Shown piece by piece: positions 17,028 through 26,405 of a stretch of DNA of 64,000 bases. Below the pieces are notes generated by a model, which ran no database searches, was not told the DNA's origin, and was given only the letters and a program-made list of their open reading frames with translations. Every line of letters begins with the position of its first letter. The first letter of the stretch is position 1. A program made the translations under genes and the position numbers. Source of the stretch: an uncultured Dorea sp. (GTDB lineage Bacteria > Bacillota > Clostridia > Lachnospirales > Lachnospiraceae); NCBI GenBank assembly GCA_910577685.1, contig CAJTOH010000006.1, positions 55,567 through 119,566 on the forward strand, read 5' to 3'.

Positions 17028-17111
17028 TGCGGAAGATGGGACTTGAACCCACACAGCTCGAAAGCTACAAGATCCTTAGTCTTGCTCGTCTGCCAGTTCC
17101 GACACTTCCGC
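17028..17111 (-). tRNA. tRNA-Leu, anticodon AAG
   Basis: Minus-strand cloverleaf: acceptor GCGGAAG / CTTCCGC, D stem TCG/CGA, anticodon stem CAAGA / TCTTG with loop CTAAGGA (anticodon AAG), long class II variable arm AGCT-TTCG-AGCT, and T arm GTGGG-TTCAAGT-CCCAT. The discriminator is A, as required for leucine, and CCA is not encoded. A34 is unusual in bacteria, where adenosine at the wobble position is mostly confined to tRNA-Arg(ACG). CTT leucine codons are common in the neighbouring genes. Its own promoter and terminator flank it, and mobile-element scraps abut its 3' side. Confidence 0.9.
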
Positions 17112-17138
17112 AAGTGACGTACCCGCCGTCCGAAGATT

Positions 17139-17167
17139 ATAATACTACAAGGCCTAGCAAATGTCAA
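17139..17167 (-). promoter_or_regulatory. Promoter of tRNA-Leu
   Basis: Minus strand: perfect TTGACA at 17167-17162, a 17-base spacer, TATTAT at 17144-17139. Confidence 0.8.
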
Positions 17168-17287
17168 TAATAAATTCTAATTTTTTTATTTTTTTTATTT
17201 TGTACCGATATTTTGGTGTATAATAGAGGAAGAACCAGTACGCTGATGAAAAATGATATATTTTGCGGAGAAGAGAGGAGAAGGAAG

Positions 17288-18811
17288 ATGTTGGAGAAGT
17301 TGGATTTGACGAAATCACTTAGTAAGGCTGAGTATAAGGAGAAGATGGCGAAACTGACGCCAAAGCTTGGGAAACTACAGAGGGAATGTAGGGAATGTGG
17401 GATTCCGGTTATGATTGCGTTTGAAGGGTATGACGCGTCCGGCAAAGGCGTTCAAATCGGAGAGCTGATCAAGTCCCTTGATCCGAGAGGCTTTGAAGTG
17501 CATGCGGTCAAGAAGGAGACGGAAGAGGAGAGGATGCATCCGTTTATGTGGAGATTCTGGACCAAGATGCCGGCAAAGGGGCGTTTTGCGATCTATGACA
17601 GCAGTTGGTATCGTAAGGTATTGATCGATCGTTTTGACAGGAAGACGAAGAAGCAGGAACTTGCGGACGCCTATCGCTCAATCTGTTCCTTCGAGGAACA
17701 GATGACCGAGGACGGAATGGTGATTATCAAGATCTTCCTGGTAATTGATAAGAAGGAGCAGAAGAAGAGGTTTGATAAATTATTGGATTCCAAAGAAACT
17801 GCATGGAGGGTTAGAGAGGGAGACCTTAAGCGCAACAAGGAGTTCGAAAAATATCAGGAAGTCAACGAGGAGATGCTGACGCGCACAGATACGGAGTATG
17901 CGCCGTGGAACATCGTGGAGGCGGTGGACCGCAGATTCGCTACAGTGAAGATCTATGCTATTGTCGCACAGATCTTGGAAGAGAAGGTGGAAGAGGCAAG
18001 GAAGAAGGCCGCCGGCGAAAAAGACGGAAAAATCGGGGAATTACTGCGGGGCGGACGAGACAGGAGTATGAAGGAATCTATCCTTGGGAAGGCCGATTTG
18101 AGCCTCGCATATACGAAGGAAGAGTATAAGGAGCGCCTTGCCAAGCTTCAGAAAAAGATGGAAAAGTTACACGGGGAGCTATACCGCAGAAGAATACCGG
18201 TGGTTCTTGGTTTTGAGGGCTGGGATGCCGGCGGTAAGGGAGGCGCTATTAAGCGTCTTACGGAGAAAATGGATCCCAGAGGGTTTGTGGTTCACCCCAC
18301 GGCATCGCCCAATGACATAGAGAAGGCGCACCATTATCTCTGGAGATTCTGGGTGGATATGCCGAAAGCCGGACATGTCACCATATTTGACAGGACATGG
18401 TACGGCAGGGTTATGGTGGAGCGAATCGAAGGATTCTGTTCAAAACAAGAGTGGCAGCGGGCGTATAAAGAGATTAACGATATGGAGAAGGATCTGGCGG
18501 ACGCAGGCGCAATCGTAATGAAATTCTGGATGCAGATTGACAAGGATGAACAGGAGAGGAGATTTAAAGCAAGGCAGGAAAATCCGGAGAAGCAGTGGAA
18601 GATTACGGACGAGGACTGGCGTAACCGGGAAAAATGGGACCAGTATGAAGAAGCTGTGGACGAGATGCTGATTCGGACGTCGACTTCTTACGCTCCATGG
18701 ATTGTCGTGGAGGGAAATTGCAAGTATTATGCCAGAATTAAGGTATTGGAGACGGTTGTTGACGCCATTGAAAAGCGCCTTGACAAAGATAAACAAAAAA
18801 ATAAGAAGTAA
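17288..18811 (+). CDS. pap: Polyphosphate:AMP phosphotransferase (double PPK2 domain)
   Basis: 507 residues from the ATG at 17288 (AGGAGAAGGAAG upstream); earlier in-frame starts overlap the promoter. Two tandem PPK2 domains: the first has Walker A GYDASGKG at residues 47-54, the second GWDAGGKGG near residue 300. Each also carries a lid motif (IYDSSWYRKVLIDR; IFDRTWYGRVMVER). Two-domain PPK2 enzymes (class II) use polyphosphate to phosphorylate AMP to ADP in the cytoplasm. The first Walker region is less canonical, as in characterised PAPs, where the C-terminal domain is the active one. Transcribed divergently from the tRNA; TATAAT at 17219-17224 is the likely -10. Confidence 0.9.
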   Translation: MLEKLDLTKSLSKAEYKEKMAKLTPKLGKLQRECRECGIPVMIAFEGYDASGKGVQIGELIKSLDPRGFEVHAVKKETEEERMHPFMWRFWTKMPAKGRFAIYDSSWYRKVLIDRFDRKTKKQELADAYRSICSFEEQMTEDGMVIIKIFLVIDKKEQKKRFDKLLDSKETAWRVREGDLKRNKEFEKYQEVNEEMLTRTDTEYAPWNIVEAVDRRFATVKIYAIVAQILEEKVEEARKKAAGEKDGKIGELLRGGRDRSMKESILGKADLSLAYTKEEYKERLAKLQKKMEKLHGELYRRRIPVVLGFEGWDAGGKGGAIKRLTEKMDPRGFVVHPTASPNDIEKAHHYLWRFWVDMPKAGHVTIFDRTWYGRVMVERIEGFCSKQEWQRAYKEINDMEKDLADAGAIVMKFWMQIDKDEQERRFKARQENPEKQWKITDEDWRNREKWDQYEEAVDEMLIRTSTSYAPWIVVEGNCKYYARIKVLETVVDAIEKRLDKDKQKNKK

Positions 18812-18860
18812 AATAAAGGAAATCGAATACTTTTGTCGAATATTATATATGAGGGTGTAA

Positions 18861-20639
18861 ATGATGTATTATTCCGATGAAGTAATTGAAGAAGTAAGAT
18901 CAAAGAACGACATAGTGGATATCATATCCGGTTATGTCAGATTGCAGAAAAAAGGAAGCTCTTATTTCGGGCTGTGTCCGTTCCACAATGAGAAGTCGCC
19001 TTCTTTTTCCGTCAGCAGGACGAAGCAGATGTACTACTGCTTCGGATGCGGGGCGGGGGGGAATGTATTTACTTTTTTGATGGAGTACGAGAATTATTCC
19101 TTCGTGGAAGCTCTTAGGTATCTGGCAGACCGGGCCGGCGTTAAGCTTCCGGAGCAGGAATATTCCAAAGAGGCGAAGGAGAGGGCGGATACAAAGGCAA
19201 TCCTGCTTGAGATCAACAAGCTGGCAGCACAGTATTATTACGTACAACTGAAGAAGGAACAAGGCTCTCATGCCCTTTCCTATCTTAAGAACAGGGAATT
19301 GAGCGATGATACCATACGGGCTTTTGGACTTGGGTATTCCAATAAATACAGCAACGACCTGTACCAGTATTTGAGGTCTAAGGGGTATCAGTCGGAGATG
19401 CTTTTAAAGGCAGGGCTTGTAAGCATGGACGAGAGGCAGGGCGTGTATGACAAGTTCTGGAATCGAGTGATGTTTCCCATTATGGATGTGAACAGCCGGG
19501 TGATAGGATTCGGGGGCAGAGTTATGGGTGACGGGAAACCGAAGTATCTGAATTCTCCGGAGACCATGATCTTCGACAAGAGCCGTAACCTGTATGGGCT
19601 GAATCGTGCAAGAAGTTCCAAGAAGCCTTATTTTCTCCTGTGCGAGGGATATATGGATGTGATTTCCCTTCATCAGGCGGGATTTACCAATGCCGTGGCG
19701 TCCCTTGGAACCTCTCTGACGCCGGGACATGCCTCGCTGATTAAGCGTTATGTGCAGGAGGTCTATCTGACCTATGACAGCGACGAGGCCGGGACAAAGG
19801 CTGCGCTGCGAGCCGTACCCATTCTCAAGGAGGTGGGAATTACAGCCAGGATCATCCGTATGGAGCCTTATAAGGATCCGGATGAGTTTATTAAGAATCT
19901 GGGGGCGGATGCGTTTGAGGAGAGAATAGGGAAGGCGAGGAACGGCTTCATGTTTAGCCTCGAAGTGCTGGAGAAGGACTATGACCTTTATACTCCGGAG
20001 GGTAAGACGGATTTTATGCGGGAAGCGGCCAGACGCCTTACGGAATTCGACGAGGAGATCGAGCGCAATAACTACATAGAAGCGGTGGCGGCGGCTTATC
20101 ATGTAGGAATTGAAGATTTGCGGAAACTAGTGGGGAGGGTGGCGGTTCAGGCGGGACTTGCCAGTCCGGCGAAGCGTCCCAAGCCGACGAATCATCAGTC
20201 TAAGGGGAAAGAAAACGGGGTTGCGAAGTCGCAGAAGATTTTGCTGACCTGGCTGATTGAGGACGCGTCGATTTTCCGGCAGATTGAGCCGTACATTAAA
20301 CCGTCGGATTTCTCAGAAGGTTTATACCGGACGGTTGCAGGACTGCTTTATGAACAGTACGAGGCGGGGGATGTGAATCCGGCGAAGATCATGAATCATT
20401 TTACGGACGAGGAGGAGCATCGGGAGGTTGCCGGTTTGTTTCATACGAAGATTCGGGAGCTGACCACTGCGAAGGAACAGGAGAAAGCGCTTAAGGAGAC
20501 GGTTCTCAGGGTAAAGAATCACAGTATAGAGGAAGCGACGAGGAACTTGGATCCCACGGATATGGAGGGCCTGCAGAAGCTGATGTATGTAAAAAGGGAG
20601 CTGCAGGATATTCAAAAACTGCATATTTCTGTTAATTAA
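18861..20639 (+). CDS. dnaG: DNA primase
   Basis: 592 residues. N-terminal CHC2 zinc ribbon (CPFHNEKSPSF, then CFGCGAGGN, residues about 40-70), the catalytic primase core, and the TOPRIM segment with LLCEGYMDVI and YDSDEAGTKA (residues about 260-320). A DnaB-binding C-terminal helical part follows. Makes RNA primers at the replication fork. It heads a macromolecular-synthesis operon with rpoD only 39 bases downstream, the classic dnaG-rpoD order of Firmicutes. Confidence 0.96.
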   Translation: MMYYSDEVIEEVRSKNDIVDIISGYVRLQKKGSSYFGLCPFHNEKSPSFSVSRTKQMYYCFGCGAGGNVFTFLMEYENYSFVEALRYLADRAGVKLPEQEYSKEAKERADTKAILLEINKLAAQYYYVQLKKEQGSHALSYLKNRELSDDTIRAFGLGYSNKYSNDLYQYLRSKGYQSEMLLKAGLVSMDERQGVYDKFWNRVMFPIMDVNSRVIGFGGRVMGDGKPKYLNSPETMIFDKSRNLYGLNRARSSKKPYFLLCEGYMDVISLHQAGFTNAVASLGTSLTPGHASLIKRYVQEVYLTYDSDEAGTKAALRAVPILKEVGITARIIRMEPYKDPDEFIKNLGADAFEERIGKARNGFMFSLEVLEKDYDLYTPEGKTDFMREAARRLTEFDEEIERNNYIEAVAAAYHVGIEDLRKLVGRVAVQAGLASPAKRPKPTNHQSKGKENGVAKSQKILLTWLIEDASIFRQIEPYIKPSDFSEGLYRTVAGLLYEQYEAGDVNPAKIMNHFTDEEEHREVAGLFHTKIRELTTAKEQEKALKETVLRVKNHSIEEATRNLDPTDMEGLQKLMYVKRELQDIQKLHISVN

Positions 20640-20678
20640 GGATAAAATATAAGCAAGCAATGAGAGGATGGGCACTAT

Positions 20679-21791
20679 ATGGAAGAAAACATAGTGAAAT
20701 TTGAAGAGAAATTAAAAGATCTGGTCTCTCTGGGAAAAAAGAAGAAGAGTATTCTGGAAGTACAGGAAATTAATGATTTCTTTTCGGATATGGAACTGGA
20801 ACCGGATCACATGGAGAAGGTGTTCGAGTATCTGGAATCGCATAATATCGATGTACTCCGCATCAGCGGGGACGACGATGATATTGATGATGTAGATCTG
20901 CTGATCTCCGAGGAAGATGAAGTTGATATGGAGAAGCTGGATCTGTCCGTGCCGGACGGGATCAGTATCGAGGATCCTGTACGCATGTACTTAAAGGAGA
21001 TCGGCAAGGTCCCGCTTTTGACTGCAGATGAGGAGGTAGATCTGGCAAGCCGGATGGCAGAAGGGGATGAGGATGCCAAGAAACGTCTTGCAGAGGCGAA
21101 TCTGCGATTGGTTGTCAGCATCGCAAAGAGATATGTCGGGCGCGGCATGCTGTTTCTGGATCTGATTCAGGAGGGGAATCTGGGACTCATCAAAGCTGTG
21201 GAGAAGTTCGATTACCGCAAGGGCTTCAAGTTCAGTACCTACGCCACATGGTGGATCCGTCAGGCCATTACCCGCGCTATTGCGGATCAGGCGAGGACGA
21301 TTCGTATTCCGGTTCATATGGTTGAGACGATCAATAAATTAATCCGTGTGTCCAGACAATTATTGCAGGAGCTTGGGCGTGAACCCACGCCGGAAGAGAT
21401 TGCGGAGGAACTGGACATGCCTGTGGAGAGAGTCAGGGAGATTCTTAAGATCTCACAGGAGCCGGTGTCATTGGAGACCCCGATCGGTGAAGAGGAGGAC
21501 AGCCACCTTGGGGACTTTATCCAGGACGACAACGTGCCTGTTCCGGCAGAGGCGGCGGCACAGACCCTTCTCAAGGAACAGCTTGACGAGGTCTTGGATA
21601 CGCTGACAGAGAGGGAACAGAAGGTTTTGCGATTACGGTTCGGCATGAATGACGGACGTGCGCGTACGCTGGAGGAAGTGGGGAAGGAATTTGACGTTAC
21701 AAGAGAGCGTATCCGCCAGATTGAGGCGAAAGCTTTACGGAAGCTCCGTCATCCAAGCCGCAGCAGAAAATTAAGAGATTATCTGGATTAA
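20679..21791 (+). CDS. rpoD: Primary RNA polymerase sigma factor (sigma-70/sigma-A)
   Basis: 370 residues, length of Firmicute SigA. Region 1.1 is acidic, region 1.2 DPVRMYLKEIG, region 2 RYVGRGMLFLDLIQEGNLGL with KFSTYATWWIRQAI (2.3-2.4), region 3 IRIPVHMVETINKL, and region 4 the helix-turn-helix EVGKEFDVTRERIRQIEAKA. It directs RNA polymerase to the TTGACA/TATAAT promoters seen throughout this window. Part of the dnaG-rpoD-trmK operon. Confidence 0.97.
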   Translation: MEENIVKFEEKLKDLVSLGKKKKSILEVQEINDFFSDMELEPDHMEKVFEYLESHNIDVLRISGDDDDIDDVDLLISEEDEVDMEKLDLSVPDGISIEDPVRMYLKEIGKVPLLTADEEVDLASRMAEGDEDAKKRLAEANLRLVVSIAKRYVGRGMLFLDLIQEGNLGLIKAVEKFDYRKGFKFSTYATWWIRQAITRAIADQARTIRIPVHMVETINKLIRVSRQLLQELGREPTPEEIAEELDMPVERVREILKISQEPVSLETPIGEEEDSHLGDFIQDDNVPVPAEAAAQTLLKEQLDEVLDTLTEREQKVLRLRFGMNDGRARTLEEVGKEFDVTRERIRQIEAKALRKLRHPSRSRKLRDYLD

Positions 21792-21803
21792 GAAGAGGCG
21801 CCT

Positions 21804-22514
21804 ATGGAACTATCAAAAAGACTTTATGCAGTTGCAAGTCTTGTGACAGAGGGCGCCTCTGTTGCAGATGTTGGAACGGACCACGGATACATACCTATTT
21901 ACCTGATGCAGAAGAATATTGCGTCTAAGGTGATTGCTTTGGATATCAACGGGGGACCTCTGGAGCGCGCCAGGATGCATATAATCGGGTATAATCTTAA
22001 GGGGCAGATTGAGACGAGGCTGTCCGACGGACTTTCGGCGGTTCAGCCCGGGGAAGTGGATACGATGATTGCCGCCGGTATGGGGGGCGGTCTGGTGATT
22101 AAGATCCTTGAGGAAGGAAGAGAAGTGGTGAAGAGCCTGAAAGCATGTATTTTGCAGCCTCAGTCAGAGGTGTGGCGGGTGCGCAGGTATCTTTTGGATC
22201 ACAATATGAATATAATAGACGAGGATATGGTGGAGGAGGACGGAAAATATTATCCGATGATGCGGGTGATTCACGGGGAATCCCCAAGGTATGCGGAGTG
22301 CGAGTATATTTTCGGAAAGCGGCTTTTGGAAAAGAAGAACCCGGTGCTTGAGAAGTTCCTCCACAGGGAATTGGAGATTCGGGAGGGGATTTTTAAGGAG
22401 CTGAGTCATCATGTGGGGAGCGAAGGAGCAAAGGAGCGCATGACGGAAATCCGAAGGGAGATTATGATTATCAGCAGGGCGCTTGGATATTATTGTATCC
22501 ACCCGAAATTGTAG
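21804..22514 (+). CDS. trmK: tRNA (adenine(22)-N1)-methyltransferase
   Basis: 236 residues. Class I SAM methyltransferase of the TrmK/YqfN family: SAM motif I VADVGTDHGYIPIYL at residues about 20-34, VIALDINGGPLERA, and the catalytic-site motif AAGMGGGLVIKIL. It methylates A22 of tRNAs with SAM. It starts 12 bases after rpoD, and its position directly before the Nif3-like gene is the usual Firmicute arrangement. Confidence 0.9.
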   Translation: MELSKRLYAVASLVTEGASVADVGTDHGYIPIYLMQKNIASKVIALDINGGPLERARMHIIGYNLKGQIETRLSDGLSAVQPGEVDTMIAAGMGGGLVIKILEEGREVVKSLKACILQPQSEVWRVRRYLLDHNMNIIDEDMVEEDGKYYPMMRVIHGESPRYAECEYIFGKRLLEKKNPVLEKFLHRELEIREGIFKELSHHVGSEGAKERMTEIRREIMIISRALGYYCIHPKL

Positions 22515-22552
22515 TGGAATACGGATATCAGAGTTTGGAAAGGCGGAGTTGT

Positions 22553-23335
22553 ATGTTATGTAAGGATGTCATGGCCGTTATAGAAGGAAGTTATGCCAGG
22601 AGATATGCCATGGAGTGGGATAATGTGGGGCTTCTGGTGGGAAGGGACGATAAGGAGATAGAGAGGATCTATGTTGCCCTGGACGCCGGGGACGAGGTGA
22701 TTGCAGAGGCGGCCCGGTTAGGAGCGGATTTGCTGGTGACTCATCATCCCCTGATATTCGGCGGGATGAAGCAGATTACGAATCAGGATTTTATCGGCAG
22801 GCGCGTACTTGAGCTTGCCCGTCGGGATATTTCCTACTATGCCATGCATACGAATTATGATGTGGTTCGGATGGCCGGCTTAGCGGCGGATTTGCTGGGG
22901 CTTTTGCGGCAGGAGGTTCTGGAGGTTACCTGTGAGGAACCAGAGGAATCGCTGGGGATCGGGCGGATTGGATATTCGGAAGAGCCGATGGCATTGAAAG
23001 AGTGCTGCGAGAGGGTGAAGAAGGTATTTTCATTGGAGGCGGTTCGAGCATTCGGGGATCCGAAGCGGCAGGTTTGCAGGGTGGCGGTATGTCCGGGCTC
23101 AGGGAAGAGCGTGCTCAGGGATGCCCTTAGAAAGGGAGCGGACGTGCTGATTACAGGGGATATTGGACACCATGAAGGAATTGACGCCGTGGCGCAGGGG
23201 ATGGCTGTGATTGATGCGGGACATTACGGGATGGAGTATATTTTTGTGGAGGATATGAGGCGCTTCCTTACGGAGAGACTTCCGGGCGCAGAGGTCCTTG
23301 GTGCGCCGGTGAGTCATCCTTATGTGAGCGTTTAA
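22553..23335 (+). CDS. Nif3-like dinuclear metal-centre protein
   Basis: 260 residues from the ATG at 22553 (AAGGCGGAG upstream); an upstream TTG would overlap trmK. Nif3/YqfO family: WDNVGLLVGR at the start, metal ligands in LLVTHHPLIFGG and TGDIGHHEG, C-terminal DAGHYGMEY. Members form toroidal hexamers with two metal ions per subunit. Proposed as GTP cyclohydrolase-like or regulatory, with no settled function. This is the short form without the inserted PII-like domain. Confidence 0.88.
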   Translation: MLCKDVMAVIEGSYARRYAMEWDNVGLLVGRDDKEIERIYVALDAGDEVIAEAARLGADLLVTHHPLIFGGMKQITNQDFIGRRVLELARRDISYYAMHTNYDVVRMAGLAADLLGLLRQEVLEVTCEEPEESLGIGRIGYSEEPMALKECCERVKKVFSLEAVRAFGDPKRQVCRVAVCPGSGKSVLRDALRKGADVLITGDIGHHEGIDAVAQGMAVIDAGHYGMEYIFVEDMRRFLTERLPGAEVLGAPVSHPYVSV

Positions 23336-23366
23336 CGAATAAAATGTCAGGGAAAGAGGTGGACAC

Positions 23367-25034
23367 ATGGGTAAGGAGATGTATCAGGTTAAGATTGGCG
23401 GGCAGACCCGGCTCTATGAGGCGGGCACTACATACCGTGAGATTGCGAAGGAATACCAGAAGGATTATGAGGATGATATTGTACTGGTATTTGTAAACGG
23501 AAAGCTGCAGGAGTTATTTAAGAAACTGAAATCCGACTGTGTACTGGAATTTGAGACCACTGCCGGAGAGATTGGACACAGGGCGTACCAGCGCAGCATT
23601 AGCCTGATGATGGTAAAGGCTGTTTACGATGTGGCGGGACATGATGCTATTGAGAAGGTAAGGATACACTTTTCCGTAAGCAAGGGATATTACTGTACCG
23701 TGAAAGGAAATATTTCCGTAAATCAGGAATTTCTGGATCGGGTGGAGGCCAGAATGTGGGAGATGGTGGAGAAGGATATGCCCATTAACAAGCGTTCCGT
23801 TCGGACGGATGATGCAATCGCGCTGTTCGGACGCCACGGGATGCATGACAAGGAGCGTCTGTTCCGATACCGCAGGGTTTCCAAGGTAAATATATACAGC
23901 ATGAACGAGTTTGAAGATTATCATTACGGTTATATGGTGCCTAGCGCAGGGTATCTGAGATATTTTAAGCTATATCCGTATGACGAGGGATTTGTTGTGC
24001 AGATGCCGGTTAAGTCAGCGCCCAAGGCAGTGCCGGATTTTGAGCCTCAGAATAAGCTGTTCCACGTACTGAAAGAGTCGGTTCACTGGGGGGATATTCA
24101 GGGAATCGAGACGGTAGGCGCGCTGAATGACCGCATAACGAAGGACGGCGTCTATGATGTGGTTCTTGTCCAGGAGGCGCTGCAGGAGAAAAAGATTGCG
24201 GAGATTGCGACCCGGATTGCTGCTCGGCCGGAATTAAAGTTTATTCTGATTGCAGGGCCGTCCTCTTCCGGAAAGACTACGTTTTCCCACAGACTGTCCG
24301 TGCAGCTTCGTGCAAACGGTATGACGCCAAGGCCCATTGCTGTGGATAACTATTTTGTGGAGCGGGAACAGAATCCGAAGGACGAGACGGGCGCTTTTGA
24401 CTTTGAGTGTTTGGAGGCCGTGGATGTGGAGCTGTTCAACCGCCAGTTGAATGAATTGCTTGACGGCAGGGAAGTGATTCTTCCTACATTCAATTTTGTG
24501 ACAGGGCATAAAGAATACGGGACACAGGCAATGAAGTTGGGAGCCAATGACGTGCTTGTGATAGAAGGGATTCACTGTCTGAATCCGAAGATGACCGAGA
24601 GTCTTCCGGATGAAAATAAATTCAAGATTTACATCAGCGCGTTGACCCAGCTGAATGTTGACGAGCATGACAGGATTCCGACTACGGACGGACGGCTTTT
24701 GCGCCGTATTGTGCGGGACGCCCGTACCAGAGGGTCGTCTGCACAGCGTACGATACGGATGTGGCAGTCCGTAAGAAGAGGGGAGGAGAAGTTTATCTTC
24801 CCATTTCAGGAGGAAGCGGATATCATGTTTAATTCTGCGCTGATCTATGAGCTGGCTGTGCTTAAGATTTATGTGGAACCCTTGCTGTTTGGGATTGACA
24901 GGAATTGTCCGGAGTATTTGGAGGCGAAGAGACTGCTTAAGTTTCTGGATTATTTTGTGGGGATTGGAAGCGAGAACGTGCCGACTAATTCACTTCTGAG
25001 AGAGTTTATCGGGGGCGGCTGCTTTAAAGTGTAA
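23367..25034 (+). CDS. TGS-domain nucleoside (uridine-type) kinase
   Basis: 555 residues. The N-terminal 65 residues resemble a TGS domain. Residues about 70-220 resemble the second additional domain of threonyl-tRNA synthetase, including HGMHDKERLFRYR. The C-terminal half is a PRK/uridine kinase with Walker A AGPSSSGKTTFSHRL and the Udk-type VDNYFVERE. The gene family is widespread in Clostridia and Thermotogae and phosphorylates nucleosides; the role of the ThrRS-like front end is unknown. It ends the dnaG operon and overlaps the convergent PHP gene by 45 bases. Confidence 0.85.
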   Translation: MGKEMYQVKIGGQTRLYEAGTTYREIAKEYQKDYEDDIVLVFVNGKLQELFKKLKSDCVLEFETTAGEIGHRAYQRSISLMMVKAVYDVAGHDAIEKVRIHFSVSKGYYCTVKGNISVNQEFLDRVEARMWEMVEKDMPINKRSVRTDDAIALFGRHGMHDKERLFRYRRVSKVNIYSMNEFEDYHYGYMVPSAGYLRYFKLYPYDEGFVVQMPVKSAPKAVPDFEPQNKLFHVLKESVHWGDIQGIETVGALNDRITKDGVYDVVLVQEALQEKKIAEIATRIAARPELKFILIAGPSSSGKTTFSHRLSVQLRANGMTPRPIAVDNYFVEREQNPKDETGAFDFECLEAVDVELFNRQLNELLDGREVILPTFNFVTGHKEYGTQAMKLGANDVLVIEGIHCLNPKMTESLPDENKFKIYISALTQLNVDEHDRIPTTDGRLLRRIVRDARTRGSSAQRTIRMWQSVRRGEEKFIFPFQEEADIMFNSALIYELAVLKIYVEPLLFGIDRNCPEYLEAKRLLKFLDYFVGIGSENVPTNSLLREFIGGGCFKV

Positions 25035-25751
25035 GAATTTTTTGTTCATAAGATTAGGGGCTGTTGCAATCATTCTGCTTATTGCAACAGCCCCTAACTC
25101 TATCAGTTTCACATTCGTAGTCTTTAGCAGTACCACCAATTCTTTTATATCATTAATCGGACGCTCAATCTCAAGTCCTCCGAAGCCCACCTGGTCTAAA
25201 TCGTGGCAGTCGCTGCCAGAAATAAATCTTAGCTTAGGATAGTCTTTTACCCATTGTGATAATTTCTCGTTGTGATTACCGCTGTGGGGACGCTGGTTAA
25301 ATTCCACGCCGTCTAAAAATTCCGGATTCCGGGGGATACAAGGTTCCCTGAAGGGATGGGCCTGATAGAGAAGAGCGCCGTGGGAATGACACAGCTTATA
25401 GACGGCCTGCTGGTCCATGAAACATAAATCAGGATGGCGGAATAAAAAATCTTCATCGATTCCGTAAATCAGAAAATCCTCGTCATAGGGTTCTAAGCGC
25501 AGCTCAACGCCTAACATAACCTGTAAACCATACTGTGAACCAGCCTTTTTCGCCTTTCTATAGCCTAATAAGTATCTCTCTATCTTCTCATCATCGGTTT
25601 TTCCAAAATCTTTTAGCAATATATTGTCAAAATGATTGGTAATGACAATAGCTTCATAACCAGCCTCTTTATATGCTTTTGCAATACTATCTGCATCTGC
25701 TTTGGCACAAGGACTGCCTTCACTGGTATGAACATGCATCTCTATTTTCAT
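24990..25751 (-). CDS. PHP-domain metal-dependent phosphoesterase
   Basis: 253 residues. PHP motifs: MHVHTSEGSPCAK (motif 1, HxH), VITNHFD (motif 2), a Glu in VMLGVELRL, YQAHPFRE, and ISGSDCHDL near residue 180. Closest to the small PHP phosphoesterases that act on nucleotide or phospho-sugar substrates; substrate unknown. The conserved domain ends near ELVVLLKTTNVKLIE. The remaining 35 residues come from the hairpin at 25054-25097 and the antisense of the kinase gene, so the normal stop has apparently been lost. Confidence 0.8.
   Translation of the reverse strand: MKIEMHVHTSEGSPCAKADADSIAKAYKEAGYEAIVITNHFDNILLKDFGKTDDEKIERYLLGYRKAKKAGSQYGLQVMLGVELRLEPYDEDFLIYGIDEDFLFRHPDLCFMDQQAVYKLCHSHGALLYQAHPFREPCIPRNPEFLDGVEFNQRPHSGNHNEKLSQWVKDYPKLRFISGSDCHDLDQVGFGGLEIERPINDIKELVVLLKTTNVKLIELGAVAISRMIATAPNLMNKKFLHFKAAAPDKLSQK
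25054..25097. repeat. Strong inverted repeat at a convergent gene junction
   Basis: A 17-bp perfect stem (TTAGGGGCTGTTGCAAT / ATTGCAACAGCCCCTAA) with a 10-base loop. No clear T-run on either strand. It probably ends transcription in both directions. It lies within the minus-strand PHP frame. Confidence 0.6.
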
Positions 25752-25811
25752 TTGTCAGCTCCTATTTATAAATCAGTCAACAATTGCAGTTTCGTTCGTT
25801 TTGCTTCATAA

Positions 25812-25855
25812 TATATCAAAATAAGTCCGCTTTTGGGCGGGCTTATTTTGATATA
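25812..25855. terminator. Long hairpin downstream of the small acidic membrane gene
   Basis: A 19-bp stem (TATATCAAAATAAGTCCGC with its complement, one T-G pair) around TTTTGG. No U-tract. It lies between two minus-strand genes and is likely a terminator for the one at 25911. Confidence 0.5.
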
Positions 25856-25910
25856 GACAGCCTGCTTCTTTGTTCAATGTTCAGGACAGTCTCTTTTGAA
25901 TCTTACCATA

Positions 25911-26219
25911 TTAGTCTTCGGAGGTTTCCTTCTTGGAAGCATCTTCTGCTTCAGCGGCGGCTTCCTTGTCGTCTCCCTCCGTATTATCCCCGTCCTCAGC
26001 ATTGTCTTCCTCATTCTTAGAAGCGTTAAGGGAAACGTACTCTCGGTCTGATACGGGTTTTAAGTCGCTGTCAAGATCAAAGTCGTTGTCTTCAAACTCA
26101 TCATCAAAGTCGTCGTCCTCACTGGAATCTTTTTTCTTTAAAAAGTAGATAAGGCCTGCGATTGTTCCAGCCGCTGCAGCCAGCCCCATTAAACCTTTGC
26201 CCCATTTCTTCATAATCAT
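25911..26219 (-). CDS. Small membrane-anchored acidic protein
   Basis: 102 residues from the ATG at 26219, with GAAAGGAG upstream. One N-terminal membrane helix (GLMGLAAAAGTIAGLIYFL), then a KKKD stop-transfer and a long, extremely acidic tail (DDDFDDEFEDNDFDLDSD). Similar in layout to YtxH-type envelope proteins; function unknown. The tail is low complexity and probably disordered. Confidence 0.7.
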   Translation of the reverse strand: MIMKKWGKGLMGLAAAAGTIAGLIYFLKKKDSSEDDDFDDEFEDNDFDLDSDLKPVSDREYVSLNASKNEEDNAEDGDNTEGDDKEAAAEAEDASKKETSED

Positions 26220-26405
26220 TATATCTCCTTTCAAAATATATTCTAGTATCTATCATACCACACATTGTATTATTTTTCCTCTAAAATAATCATAAAATGT
26301 ACGGAAAAGTGATTTTCAAATCTGTATGCGGCACTGGATTAATCTGGGGAACTGTGTTAGACTATAACAATATTGTATTTTTGAGAAAAAAGGAGGGGAT
26401 GCACT

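Noticed and set aside
19049..19062. G-rich run in dnaG as a phase-variable tract
   Set aside because: It codes the conserved CGAGGN zinc-ribbon sequence of an essential gene and is interrupted by other bases.
19404..20102. 232-residue minus-strand frame inside dnaG
   Set aside because: Shadow of the primase gene, whose TOPRIM motifs are intact.
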